Assembly: GCA_030584085.1 (NCBI GenBank)
Contig: CP129490.1
Coordinates: 1,087,511-1,151,510 of the forward strand
Reading direction: 5' to 3'
DNA: 64,000 nt
Source of the DNA: Melioribacteraceae bacterium
GTDB lineage: Bacteria > Bacteroidota > Ignavibacteria > Ignavibacteriales > Melioribacteraceae
The notes beneath the pieces were generated by a model, which made no database searches, was not told the origin of the DNA, and saw only the letters and a list, made by a program, of their open reading frames with translations. Both the position numbers and the translations under genes were made by a program. Shown piece after piece: positions 25,364 through 34,841 of the stretch. Numbering within the stretch: position 1 is the stretch's first letter; the number at the start of each line of letters is the position of its first letter.

Positions 25364-28300
25364 ATGTGGTTTGTAAACAAATCAATTATTCTATTTTTTG
25401 TTTTAGGCCTTACAATTCTTGCGCAATTTAAGGTAAGTGACAACTCTTTTCAATTTTCAGTATCAAGTCCAGATTATGATTTTGTTATCGATTCTTCAAA
25501 TTTTTACAAAAAAAATGACTTTATCGATTTTACTAATCCCTCGAAATCCGGAGAGTATAAATTACCTAGCCAAAATTTAATTTTTGCAATACCACCAAAT
25601 TCCAATCCCTCGTTAAAAATACTAAGCAAAAAAGAAAAAAATTTAGAGAACACAATCCCAGAGATTAATCCGAGGGCGATCAAATTAAATGACTCAACAT
25701 TGGTTTACGAAAATGCCGAAGCAAATACTCAATTATTAATAAATATTACTAAACCCATTGTGGAATTAGGACAAAAATTTTGGTTAAGAGATTTCTATTG
25801 TATAGAAGTCAAAATCAACTCTCATCAATTTGATCCGAAATCTAATTCAATTATTATTTATGAAAATGTTGAAATCGAATTAGAATTTGAAGGTTCCTAC
25901 AATATTCAAGATCATTCACCAATTCAAATTAAATCACAATTTGATCTTTCATTAAAAGAAATCATTTACAATAGCAACATTGCTGAACAGTTCAGAAGCA
26001 ATCGAAGAGTGATTGAGATTACAAATTCAGATTCTTGGATTAACTATAACAACGATTATATCAAAATTGCAGTTGCGCAAGATGGAATTCATAGAATAAC
26101 CAAAACCGATTTGGGAAACTTGGGCGTACCTGTCAATTCGTTAGACCCGGAATCTTTCCAATTATTTGAAAGTGGACTTGAGCAATTAATATATGTAAGT
26201 GGTGAAGATGACGGCACGTTTGATGAAGGTGATTACATTGAATTTTACGGTACAAAGAATTATTCTAAAAATTATTATCGTGAAATAAATTCTGATAACC
26301 AGCCATACAATACTTATATGAATATTTATACAGATACAACTTATTACTTTCTGACTTGGGGCAGTTCTCAAGGAGTAAGATATAAACCCGACAATTCAAT
26401 TGTCCCGGGTGATTATGATGAATTAAACTATCATACAGCGCTTATGCATTTTGAAGAAAACACAATGTATCAAAATCTCAATAACAACGAACTGCTAAAC
26501 CAAACCTCTGATTGGAATAAGAATAAAACTTGGTATTGGAATTGGATTTTTACAAGTCGTAACTATACAATAAATCTGCAGGATGTTTATCCAAACGTTG
26601 ACGCAAAATTTTATCTTAAGTTAACCAGCGCAGGATCAAATATTTCAAGCAATGCTCATCAAGTTAGATTGAATTTTAATTCAACAAAAATTGATTCACA
26701 ATCTATCGATCGATTCAAACAGACTATTATGACCGGAATCGTTGATGCTTCTATTTTAAACACCGGTAATAATACAGTGAATGTGCAAAATTATCCCAAT
26801 GGTACAGTCCCAAACTATTTAGCATACGATTGGTACGAAATTGAGTATCCACGTTACAATAAATTTATCAATGGTTCACTGATTCTAACTGTTCCGGACG
26901 GTATTAACAACCAAATAGTAGAGTTGAAAATCACTAATGCAGAAAATATTGATTATGCTATTTATAAAATCAATGGCAATTCAAAAAAGATATTTAATTA
27001 TTTATATGGTTCTGGCAATTTAACTTTTATTGACACTATTTCAACAAGTGATAAATATGCCATATTCTCAAATGGAGCAGTGCTCAAACCGAAAATTGTT
27101 TTTAAAGGTAAATTCACAAATCTGCGAGCTGACAATTCTCAAGCTGATTATATAGGACTTACGGTAAATGAATTTTCTTCTTCTGTATCAAATTATTTAT
27201 CGGAGATTGAGCAATTATATTCTATCAAGTCAAAAAAAATATTAGTCGAAGATATTTTTGATGAATTTGGTTTCGGTTATCCAACACCTGAGTCAATTAA
27301 AGAATTTGTGCAATACGCATTTAATAATTGGACTGCACCCAAGCCTTCTTATTTAACATTGTTTGGAGATACCAACTACGATTATAAAGATTATGTTTTC
27401 AACAATGTCGGTGTAAAACTCAGTACTAATTATATACCGGCGTTCGGTAATCCTATTAGTGATAATTGGTATGCGATATGGGATCAAAATGCTCCATTTA
27501 TACCGCAACTTAAAGTGGGTAGAATACCAATTCTCTCAAATAATGATCTGCAATATTATTTAGATAAAATAAAAAATAATACATCTGCAGAATTTAATGA
27601 GTGGAATAAAAGGTTTTTACTTTTTTCCGGAGGCGTTGGTAGTAATCCAAATGAATTGAAACAATTAAAAGCAGCAAATGATTCGGTTGTTACAAAGATT
27701 ATTGAGCCCCGACCTATTTCGGGTAATTATGATCACTTCTATAAGACGACTAACCCTCAATCGGATTTCGGTCCGTTTACTTCACAAGAAATAAATCAAG
27801 CTATTAATGACGGAGGTTTGTTTATTTCTTATGTAGGTCATAGCGGAACGGCTACCTGGGATAATAGTATCAACACGGTTTCGCAATTGAAAAACAATGT
27901 TAACAGAAATCCGGTTATCAGTGACTTCGGATGTTCGACAAATAAGTACGGCGAACCAGATATAATATGCTTCGGTGAAAGATTTTTGTTCGATACTGAC
28001 GGACAAGCTTTAAATTACATCGGTAATTCATCGCTGGGTTTTTTATCAACCGCTGTTTCAGCACCAAAATATTTTTATGAATCATTTAAGCTAGATTCAC
28101 TTTACGAAGTCGGTAATGCTCATATACATGCCAAATCAAAGTTGTATCAAATTTTCGGAAATTCACAAGTCTTCAAAGTATTTTCTCTATCTAATATTAT
28201 TTTAGGTGATCCTGCTGTTAGATTGAGATTTCCGGATTTACCGAATCTAACATTTGAAGAAAATCCTTTTCTATTTACAAATGCGGATTTAAACGATATA

Positions 28301-30703
28301 GCTGATTCAGTTGAAATAGGAATAATTATTAAGAACTTGGGCTTGGCACCATCCAGAGAATTTGAAATTCGATTCGAGCACTATTATGAAAATGATCTAT
28401 TAGAAACTAAAACCAATCGTTACATATTACCCGGTTCTGAAGACACAGTAAAAGTTTGGGTGAAGACAAAAGGATTATCAGGTCAGCACCGATTGGAAAT
28501 AATTCTTGATTCTCAAAATGAAATTTTAGAACTATCCGAAACTGATAATACTAATTCCGAATCATTTAATGTATTTTCATTCTCTTTGCGCGATCTTCTG
28601 CCTTATACTCAATTAAATGGTAAACAGAATATTCTAACAATTCTAAACCCAATTAGATATTCGGAAGATGAATTTAATATTTTATTGCAAATATATGGAT
28701 CGGAAGATTTTTCCAATCCACAAGAATTAACTTTTCCTTCGACCGAATTAATAACAACAAGCCCAACATTAAGTTTATCAAATAATAGATATTGGCTTCG
28801 TTATAAAATTGATAAATCTGAATTTGATTTCTCTGCTCCAAAATCTTTTTCAGGTTATGACAACTATGATTTCAAAATTGATGACGATTATTCTTTTAGT
28901 AATCAATCAAGAATAGGTGTTGGTTATAATAATGGAGAACTGAGTTTATCGATTGATACTTTAAATATTTCTGTACTTTCTGCAGGCTGGAATGCCGGTG
29001 CCACATGTGTAATTTCGGTTGACGGAATCAATCAACTTGATAACTCATTCTTTGCCGGTATGGGAATTGTTGTCTTCGATCCCCTAACAATGAAGGTTGA
29101 TACTTCTGCTTGGTTTCAATTATTTGATAATCGACCCAATGCAGAGGCTTTAGCTGCACTTATCAACAATATCCCGTCAGGTAAAATAGTAGTTATGGGT
29201 GTTGCTGATGATGGACAGCATAGATTAATCCCGGAGTTACGAACTGCAATAAAAACATTAGGCAGCACAAAAATTGATCAATTAGTTTTTCGGGGTTCAT
29301 GGGCAATTATCGGACGAAAAGGTGCTTCAGCCGGTGACACCGATATTCTCGAAGATGTAAAAGGTGTTTATGATGGTTCCATTTATCTTGAAAAAGAATA
29401 CATTGTCCCGAATCAAACCGGTTATTTAATAACCGAAAGGCTAGGACCCGTCTCACTTTGGGATACACTATTAGTAGATTATCAATTACCGAATGGGGCG
29501 GAGTTGAGTGTCACTCCTATCGGGATTAAGCAGAATGAGGAAGTTGATACACTTAGCACATTTATACTTAACTCGAGTACAATTCCGATCAATTTTATTA
29601 GTCCCAAATCTTATCCTTATGCTAAATTTAAATTGAAGTTTACGCAAAATGAAAATGGTGAATCGCCAAGTATTTCACAAATTGGAGTTAGTCATCATAA
29701 CACACCTGAACTTGCAATAAATTATCAAACTGCTTCAATAGATCGTGATACGGTTATGCAAGGGGAATCCATTGCTGTGAACTACAAAGCAAGTAATGTC
29801 GGTGAAGGACGAGCACTTAATGTTAGAACTAAAGTCGATCTGTTTTTTAATAATAATATCTTAGAAACAGTTTATGATTCGACGCTCCTTTATATTAACT
29901 CGGAATCATCAATCGATATTGGTTTTGAGAAATTCATTACAACTGAATACGAATCGGGCAATTATAAGTTTGTCATTGGTCTCGATACTGATAATACAAC
30001 TTTAGAACTATATGAGGACAATAATTCTTTCGAATTACCCTTTCTTGTTACAAGAGATACCGTTACATCAATTTCATCCGCAGTTGTATCTGCAAATTTT
30101 GACGGCTATGAAATCTATGACGGTGACTATGTTTCCTCCTCACCCGAGATAGATATTATCCTAGATTATGAAGGTCAATTTGAAGTTTCCGATACAAACT
30201 CATTTCAAATTTCACTGAATGGAAGAAAGATTAATTTCAGCAGTTTGAACACTGTCTATGAGACACAAAATAATAGAATCATTTTTAAGTACAACCCCAC
30301 TTTAGAGGACGGAGATTATTCCTTATCGGTAGTCGGAGAGAACATTCGACCGGCAAATAGTTCGGATAATGAATTTATTCGCTACTTTAAAATATCAAGC
30401 GAAAATAAAATTTTATATCCGTATAATTTCCCGAATCCATTTGTTAATGAAACTCATTTCACATTTAAGTTAACTCAAATCCCAAATGAAGTTCGCATTA
30501 AAATATTCACTATTGCCGGTAGACTCATTCGTGAAATTAAAGTTGACAGATCACAACTCAATTTCGATTTCAACAGAATCTTTTGGGACGGAAGAGATGA
30601 AGACGGAGATTTGTTAGCGAACGGAGTTTATCTCTATAAAATTATTTCAACCGATGACGATGAAACTGTTTCGGTAACAAGTAAACTCGCCATTGTCAGG
30701 TAG
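25364..30703 (+). CDS. porU: PorU-like T9SS sortase (C25 family) with CARDB-like and FAM3/ILEI-like domains
   Basis: PorU is the surface cysteine transpeptidase that removes T9SS sorting domains and joins cargo to a lipopolysaccharide anchor. This 1779-residue protein has a signal peptide (about 1-21), an N-terminal beta region, and a C25 gingipain-type domain at about residues 600-930. The catalytic His826 lies in SYVGHSGTATWDN and Cys857 in SDFGCSTNKYG. A CARDB-like domain (about 959-1070), a FAM3/ILEI-like domain (about 1183-1330, with GIVVFDPLTMKV and FRGSWAIIGRKG), and a second CARDB-like domain (about 1448-1565) follow. A FlgD/T9SS-type C-terminal domain (1687-1779) opens with NFPNPF. 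P. gingivalis PorU is near 1150 residues, so about 600 extra residues are present, mostly after the catalytic domain. It follows a sugar-transferase gene by 6 bases. A C25 protease that is cargo and not the sortase is the alternative. Confidence 0.82.
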   Translation: MWFVNKSIILFFVLGLTILAQFKVSDNSFQFSVSSPDYDFVIDSSNFYKKNDFIDFTNPSKSGEYKLPSQNLIFAIPPNSNPSLKILSKKEKNLENTIPEINPRAIKLNDSTLVYENAEANTQLLINITKPIVELGQKFWLRDFYCIEVKINSHQFDPKSNSIIIYENVEIELEFEGSYNIQDHSPIQIKSQFDLSLKEIIYNSNIAEQFRSNRRVIEITNSDSWINYNNDYIKIAVAQDGIHRITKTDLGNLGVPVNSLDPESFQLFESGLEQLIYVSGEDDGTFDEGDYIEFYGTKNYSKNYYREINSDNQPYNTYMNIYTDTTYYFLTWGSSQGVRYKPDNSIVPGDYDELNYHTALMHFEENTMYQNLNNNELLNQTSDWNKNKTWYWNWIFTSRNYTINLQDVYPNVDAKFYLKLTSAGSNISSNAHQVRLNFNSTKIDSQSIDRFKQTIMTGIVDASILNTGNNTVNVQNYPNGTVPNYLAYDWYEIEYPRYNKFINGSLILTVPDGINNQIVELKITNAENIDYAIYKINGNSKKIFNYLYGSGNLTFIDTISTSDKYAIFSNGAVLKPKIVFKGKFTNLRADNSQADYIGLTVNEFSSSVSNYLSEIEQLYSIKSKKILVEDIFDEFGFGYPTPESIKEFVQYAFNNWTAPKPSYLTLFGDTNYDYKDYVFNNVGVKLSTNYIPAFGNPISDNWYAIWDQNAPFIPQLKVGRIPILSNNDLQYYLDKIKNNTSAEFNEWNKRFLLFSGGVGSNPNELKQLKAANDSVVTKIIEPRPISGNYDHFYKTTNPQSDFGPFTSQEINQAINDGGLFISYVGHSGTATWDNSINTVSQLKNNVNRNPVISDFGCSTNKYGEPDIICFGERFLFDTDGQALNYIGNSSLGFLSTAVSAPKYFYESFKLDSLYEVGNAHIHAKSKLYQIFGNSQVFKVFSLSNIILGDPAVRLRFPDLPNLTFEENPFLFTNADLNDIADSVEIGIIIKNLGLAPSREFEIRFEHYYENDLLETKTNRYILPGSEDTVKVWVKTKGLSGQHRLEIILDSQNEILELSETDNTNSESFNVFSFSLRDLLPYTQLNGKQNILTILNPIRYSEDEFNILLQIYGSEDFSNPQELTFPSTELITTSPTLSLSNNRYWLRYKIDKSEFDFSAPKSFSGYDNYDFKIDDDYSFSNQSRIGVGYNNGELSLSIDTLNISVLSAGWNAGATCVISVDGINQLDNSFFAGMGIVVFDPLTMKVDTSAWFQLFDNRPNAEALAALINNIPSGKIVVMGVADDGQHRLIPELRTAIKTLGSTKIDQLVFRGSWAIIGRKGASAGDTDILEDVKGVYDGSIYLEKEYIVPNQTGYLITERLGPVSLWDTLLVDYQLPNGAELSVTPIGIKQNEEVDTLSTFILNSSTIPINFISPKSYPYAKFKLKFTQNENGESPSISQIGVSHHNTPELAINYQTASIDRDTVMQGESIAVNYKASNVGEGRALNVRTKVDLFFNNNILETVYDSTLLYINSESSIDIGFEKFITTEYESGNYKFVIGLDTDNTTLELYEDNNSFELPFLVTRDTVTSISSAVVSANFDGYEIYDGDYVSSSPEIDIILDYEGQFEVSDTNSFQISLNGRKINFSSLNTVYETQNNRIIFKYNPTLEDGDYSLSVVGENIRPANSSDNEFIRYFKISSENKILYPYNFPNPFVNETHFTFKLTQIPNEVRIKIFTIAGRLIREIKVDRSQLNFDFNRIFWDGRDEDGDLLANGVYLYKIISTDDDETVSVTSKLAIVR

Positions 30704-30720
30704 CAAATAAAATAATTAGT

Positions 30721-30750
30721 ATTGTCATCCCGGACTCGATCCGGGATCTC
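30721..30750. repeat. GTCATCCCGGA-type palindromic element
   Basis: The stem ATCCCGGA (30727-30734) and TCCGGGAT (30740-30747) has a 5-nt loop. It is far more GC-rich than its surroundings and sits in the 172-base spacer after the PorU-like gene. The sequence matches a dispersed palindrome seen between genes in many bacterial genomes. It may also serve as a transcription terminator or mRNA-stabilising hairpin, although no T run follows. Confidence 0.6.
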
Positions 30751-30875
30751 AATAATTTATCGATAATGTCTGCATCATTCTTTTAAATACTTACGACGTT
30801 TACAGATAACCTATCCCAAGTAAATCATTTTAAAAAATTTTATCTTTACAGATAATAATTACATGGAATCCTAAA

Positions 30876-32219
30876 ATGAAATTCAAACAAATAATAACTC
30901 TTCTCATTGTGCTATTTATTTCCAACTCTTATGCACAATTATACACTCTTCGTGAAAATCAAGGTATGTTAAACGGTGGACTTGGAGTAACGTGGATTGA
31001 CGGTCAACCTTATTATGGATTCCATTTCCGTCCGGAGTTTTCTTTTTCAAAAATTGGTGTCGGACTTGATTTGACTTTAGAATTTGGAACAAATGGAAAA
31101 TTGAGAACAGAAAGTTTTAACGAGGCTTCAGATTACTTAAGCATTATTCGTTATATAAGATATGGATTCAAAGGTGATCCGCTCTATGCCAGACTTGGAG
31201 CTTTGGATTATGCGACGCTCGGACATGGAAGCATATTATACCTATATAATAATAGTCCAAGTTATGATTCTAAAAAAATTGGATTAACCTTCGATGTTGA
31301 TTTCAGTACTTTTGGATTTGAATCTATCTATTCAACTTTTGGTGAAGCCGGAATTATTGGCTTACGTGGTTATACTCGTCCGTTGCAATTTACTGATTTA
31401 CGAAGTGTTCCGATAATAGGAAATATTGAAATTGGTGCAAGTATTGTAACGGATCTAAATGATAAGTCCGGAGTTCTCAGCGGAACATATGATTCTGTAG
31501 AAGAGAAATTCACTGCGACCGACGATAAAGGTTCGATCACTATTATCGGACTAGATCTTGGAATACCAATTGTGAAAGGATCAGTTGCAAGTTTAGATCT
31601 CTATGTTGATTATAATAAAATTATAAAATTCGGCAGCGGTGGGGCAGCCGGTTTTATACTTGGCTTTAATGGTTTGGGATTGGTTGATATAAGAACAAGA
31701 TTTGAACGCAGAATAAATGGAGATGAGTATTTACCTTCTTACTTCAATACTCTTTATGAATTGGAAAGATTTCAGTTGGATAAATCAACCGGAACATTTT
31801 TTAGCAAAGCTCAAGCACTTAAGAATGCTGGTCCTGCGGGAAACGGTTGGTACGGTGAACTTTTTGTTAGCATACTCGGCACATTAGATATTCTCGGAAG
31901 TTATCAACGCTTGGATAAAGACCCTAAATCGGGAATGCTTCATCTCTCCACCAATATAATGCCGGAAAGCATGCCTTATGTTTTTAGAGCGGGTTTTGAT
32001 AAAGTATACATTCAAGATGAGAAGGACATTTTTAAACTTGATGATAGATCTTATCTATTTGCTGAATTAGGTTATAAACCTTTGCCTTATCTGATTGTTT
32101 CATTGGTTTATCATTGGACGTTTACACCAATCCGCGATGCCGATGATAATGTTTTGGATTATGAACCTCAAAAAAGAATTGAGCCAAGAGTATCTTTTAT
32201 ATATCCGCTTAGTTTTTGA
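30876..32219 (+). CDS. Outer-membrane barrel-like protein, unknown
   Basis: A signal peptide (MKFKQIITLLIVLFISNSYAQ) is followed by about 425 residues of alternating strands (FHFRPEFSFSKIGVGLDLTLEF, IGLTFDVDFSTFGFESIYSTF, IEIGASIVTDL), ending FIYPLSF with a terminal Phe. No characterised family is recognised. The pattern fits an outer-membrane beta barrel of 16-18 strands. The protein has no T9SS sorting domain, as expected for a BAM-inserted protein. Its last 11 bases overlap the 3' end of the convergent HAD phosphatase gene. The spacer upstream carries the palindromic element at 30721. Confidence 0.75.
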   Translation: MKFKQIITLLIVLFISNSYAQLYTLRENQGMLNGGLGVTWIDGQPYYGFHFRPEFSFSKIGVGLDLTLEFGTNGKLRTESFNEASDYLSIIRYIRYGFKGDPLYARLGALDYATLGHGSILYLYNNSPSYDSKKIGLTFDVDFSTFGFESIYSTFGEAGIIGLRGYTRPLQFTDLRSVPIIGNIEIGASIVTDLNDKSGVLSGTYDSVEEKFTATDDKGSITIIGLDLGIPIVKGSVASLDLYVDYNKIIKFGSGGAAGFILGFNGLGLVDIRTRFERRINGDEYLPSYFNTLYELERFQLDKSTGTFFSKAQALKNAGPAGNGWYGELFVSILGTLDILGSYQRLDKDPKSGMLHLSTNIMPESMPYVFRAGFDKVYIQDEKDIFKLDDRSYLFAELGYKPLPYLIVSLVYHWTFTPIRDADDNVLDYEPQKRIEPRVSFIYPLSF

Positions 32220-32862
32220 GTGTTGATTCAATAAATGATTTGAATTCTTCTACGGTATAGAAAATATAATCGGGGTTCATTGCCTTTACTTCTTGCGGGG
32301 CGTAGCTGTCCCATACAACTGATGCAATTTTCACATTCGCCTTGTTTGACGCTTCCACATCGTGCGGACTATCGCCAATCATTAATAGTTCGGATTCCGG
32401 TATGTTATAGTGTTCCAAAATATTGATAATTCCGTCCGGAGCGGGTTTGTGGTTTTTTACGTTATCTCCGGTTGAAAGTATTTCAAAGAAATTTGCAAAT
32501 CCTATTTTCTCTAATGTTATTTTGGCACTTTCAGTTCCCTTACCTGTGAATACTGCAAGATTTTTATTATTGGATTGTAATAGTTCCAAAACTTCTTTTA
32601 GTCCGTCAAAATTTTTTACATATCTATCGTGTTCATTCATATAAAAATCAAAATAGTCTTTTCTTGCTGAATGGAAACTATCTTTCATTAAATCCAAGAG
32701 AATAACATCTTCACTTGGTCCGAATAACGAAATTATTTCTTCGTTGCTTACATTTTTATTCAAGTATTTCTTTGAGACATATCTAAAACTTTCGAAAATT
32801 AATTCATTTGTTTGTGCTAATGTACCATCTACATCAAAAACATAAGTCGAAAAGTTGTTCAT
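32209..32862 (-). CDS. HAD-superfamily phosphatase (phosphoglycolate phosphatase-like)
   Basis: A 217-residue HAD hydrolase. Motif I is FDVDGTLAQ (Asp10 nucleophile, Asp12). A helical cap follows (residues about 18-80). Motif II is VFTGKG with Thr, motif III includes KPAPDGI with its Lys, and motif IV is LMIGDSPHDVEA. The subclass I cap and the sequence suggest a Gph/PpaX-like enzyme acting on small phosphate esters such as 2-phosphoglycolate or pyrophosphate. Substrate cannot be settled from sequence. It is the second gene of a two-gene minus-strand unit: the propeller protein gene ends 5 bases before its start codon. Confidence 0.9.
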   Translation of the reverse strand: MNNFSTYVFDVDGTLAQTNELIFESFRYVSKKYLNKNVSNEEIISLFGPSEDVILLDLMKDSFHSARKDYFDFYMNEHDRYVKNFDGLKEVLELLQSNNKNLAVFTGKGTESAKITLEKIGFANFFEILSTGDNVKNHKPAPDGIINILEHYNIPESELLMIGDSPHDVEASNKANVKIASVVWDSYAPQEVKAMNPDYIFYTVEEFKSFIESTLKN

Positions 32863-32867
32863 AAAAT

Positions 32868-34673
32868 TTAAATCCTTATTAGAGAAATAATTCCATTATG
32901 ATAGGCAATGACAAGTTTATTATTGCCGAAAGGTGTGATTGAAAAAAGAGGAGAGATTTCTTGTCTGAATATTTTTTCTGTCTTATAATCTGTATCCATT
33001 TGAATCAAAAAGCCATCATCATTTCCGTAGTAAATGTTTTTCCCATGTTCTACAATTTCAGTGAAAGAATAATTATCTCCTACTTTAGTAATTAACTCTC
33101 GTACCCAAGTTCCGGTTTTTGCTGAGAGTACGTGAAATCTGTCATTTGTACTTCTTACAAATAAATGTCTTCCGTCTTTAGAAATATTTAATGTAAGCGA
33201 AGATTTATATTTATCAGATTCCCAATTCTTTCTTCCAAGTAAAACATCATAAGAAAAAACTTTTCCGTTAGAAAGTGAAATAAATATTGATTCATTATTG
33301 CTTGCTATATTTGAAGCATAAACTCGGGTTTCATTTTTCTCTGTTAATTTGGCTTTCCACGCAAGTAATCCTGTCCTTGAATTCACTGTATAAATGTGTC
33401 CGTCCATGCTATAAAAATAAATTTGGTTCTTTATCAGTAACGGTTCTCCAATGATTGCATCTGTGGATTGGTTAAACCTCCAAAGTTCTTGCATCGTTTC
33501 CAAATCGTAACAGTAAAGTGTCCCTTGTTTTGTCCCGGCTACTACCGCTGCTTTTGATCGGGACTCTTTAGGCATCATCAAATTATATTTACCGTCATAA
33601 TCAAAACTCATTAGATCAGAAGTAATTGGTGAATCGAACCCAAGTGATTGAAGTGGCTTACCGGTTCTGGCATTTATTGTTTCAAGATCACCTTGTACTG
33701 TTGCTATTGCCAAATATCCATCACGCAATGTTGGTTTTGAATAAATATAACCGAACGAAAAATAATCCCAGACTTTTTTACCTAATGAATCAAGACAAAC
33801 TACTTGTCCACTTACATCAGCGGCATATATTCTATCACTCGATGTGATAACTCTTGAAGAAAGAGAGTAACCCAAATCATATTTCCAGATTAACATCTTG
33901 CTTTGGTCAAATAGATGATCTGGGTTAGCATCTATAAAAGAACTTTCCTTAACCGTATAAATCTTTTCAGACGCTAATTCGCCTTCAAACTTTCCGATTC
34001 TTACAGCAATTGTATCGTTTCTGACTTCTATAATCTTGAATGCTTCATTTCGTTTTGAATTCACGCTGGAATTTAGCATTGAGATATTATCGCTTAAAAA
34101 GTCCTTTGAACTTTTTAATGGGGCGGCGATAAATTTTATTTTGCTATCGTTAAATTGATTTGCTAAATCATCAAAATTTTTGATTTGCTGCGGATCGCTG
34201 TTTAATATCAATATCGATGAAGAAAGACTATCTAGTTTCTCATCTTTTAGAAAAGAGAAAGTTTCTCTTTCAAAAAAAGGTGAGTTATTCCAACCTACAG
34301 TTGTATTTAATCCAATTACTTTTTGAGAATCATAATTTTTCCGGAAAGATAAATCACCGAATAAATTCATGAAATCTTCTCTGGCTGTATTATCGGGATA
34401 AAATAAATCCGAAGAGGGAAGTGCATAAACTGCAAATTTGATTTTCTTAATTGATTTAATAATCGTGTCGTCCGGATCATCTAAATCCAATTTAATACCA
34501 TTGAATACAACAAAATCAATTTCACTAAGTTGATTTATTGAGTTTATTACTTTCGCAAGATTATCTTCCCCGGATTTCGAAGTAACATCCAATTCATCAA
34601 CAATAATAAATCGAATATTTTGAGCGAAAACGATACTTGCTAATAATAATATCCCAAATAAAAATTTTATCAT
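32868..34673 (-). CDS. Secreted PQQ-type beta-propeller protein with degenerate phosphoesterase-like N-domain
   Basis: A signal peptide (MIKFLFGILLLASIVFAQN) starts the 601-residue protein. Residues about 20-250 follow the layout of calcineurin-like metallophosphoesterases (SEIDFVVFNG, KIKFAVYALPSSDLFY, KVIGLNT), but the metal ligands are gone: the GD motif reads NG and the GNHD motif reads PSSD. Residues about 265-600 form a PQQ/pyrrolo-quinoline-like propeller with repeated blades such as SGQVVCLDSLGKKVWDY, QGTLYCYDLETMQELWRF, DGHIYTVNSRTGLLAWKA and NGKVFSYDVLLGRKNWES. A BamB-like or surface scaffolding role is possible, but not shown. It has no T9SS sorting domain. A TACATTTG box lies upstream on the minus strand at 34702-34709. 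Operonic with the HAD gene. Confidence 0.78.
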   Translation of the reverse strand: MIKFLFGILLLASIVFAQNIRFIIVDELDVTSKSGEDNLAKVINSINQLSEIDFVVFNGIKLDLDDPDDTIIKSIKKIKFAVYALPSSDLFYPDNTAREDFMNLFGDLSFRKNYDSQKVIGLNTTVGWNNSPFFERETFSFLKDEKLDSLSSSILILNSDPQQIKNFDDLANQFNDSKIKFIAAPLKSSKDFLSDNISMLNSSVNSKRNEAFKIIEVRNDTIAVRIGKFEGELASEKIYTVKESSFIDANPDHLFDQSKMLIWKYDLGYSLSSRVITSSDRIYAADVSGQVVCLDSLGKKVWDYFSFGYIYSKPTLRDGYLAIATVQGDLETINARTGKPLQSLGFDSPITSDLMSFDYDGKYNLMMPKESRSKAAVVAGTKQGTLYCYDLETMQELWRFNQSTDAIIGEPLLIKNQIYFYSMDGHIYTVNSRTGLLAWKAKLTEKNETRVYASNIASNNESIFISLSNGKVFSYDVLLGRKNWESDKYKSSLTLNISKDGRHLFVRSTNDRFHVLSAKTGTWVRELITKVGDNYSFTEIVEHGKNIYYGNDDGFLIQMDTDYKTEKIFRQEISPLFSITPFGNNKLVIAYHNGIISLIRI

Positions 34674-34701
34674 CTCACTGCTGAATTAGTTATTGAAAAC
34701 T

Positions 34702-34709
34702 CAAATGTA
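34702..34709 (-). promoter_or_regulatory. Candidate -7 box (TACATTTG) upstream of the propeller gene
   Basis: An exact TAnnTTTG match on the minus strand, about 30 bases before the start at 34673, would give a leader of about 22 bases. No convincing -33 TTG is found at the right distance. The rest of the 168-base divergent spacer toward lepA holds nothing else I can name. Confidence 0.3.
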
Positions 34710-34841
34710 ATAAAAATAAAGAATCTACTCTAATTAATGATCGAAATAGCCGTTTTGGGTTGCTAGTAAGTTAATTCGGTGTGTTAAAATTGATATTAGA
34801 CCCCCCTCTTCATATATTTAAAATCTTTATTTTAATGGCAT

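Noticed and set aside
30799-30855. Direct repeat TTTACAGATAA at 30799 and 30845
   Set aside because: Eleven AT-rich bases in a short spacer with no spacing or context that suggests an operator.
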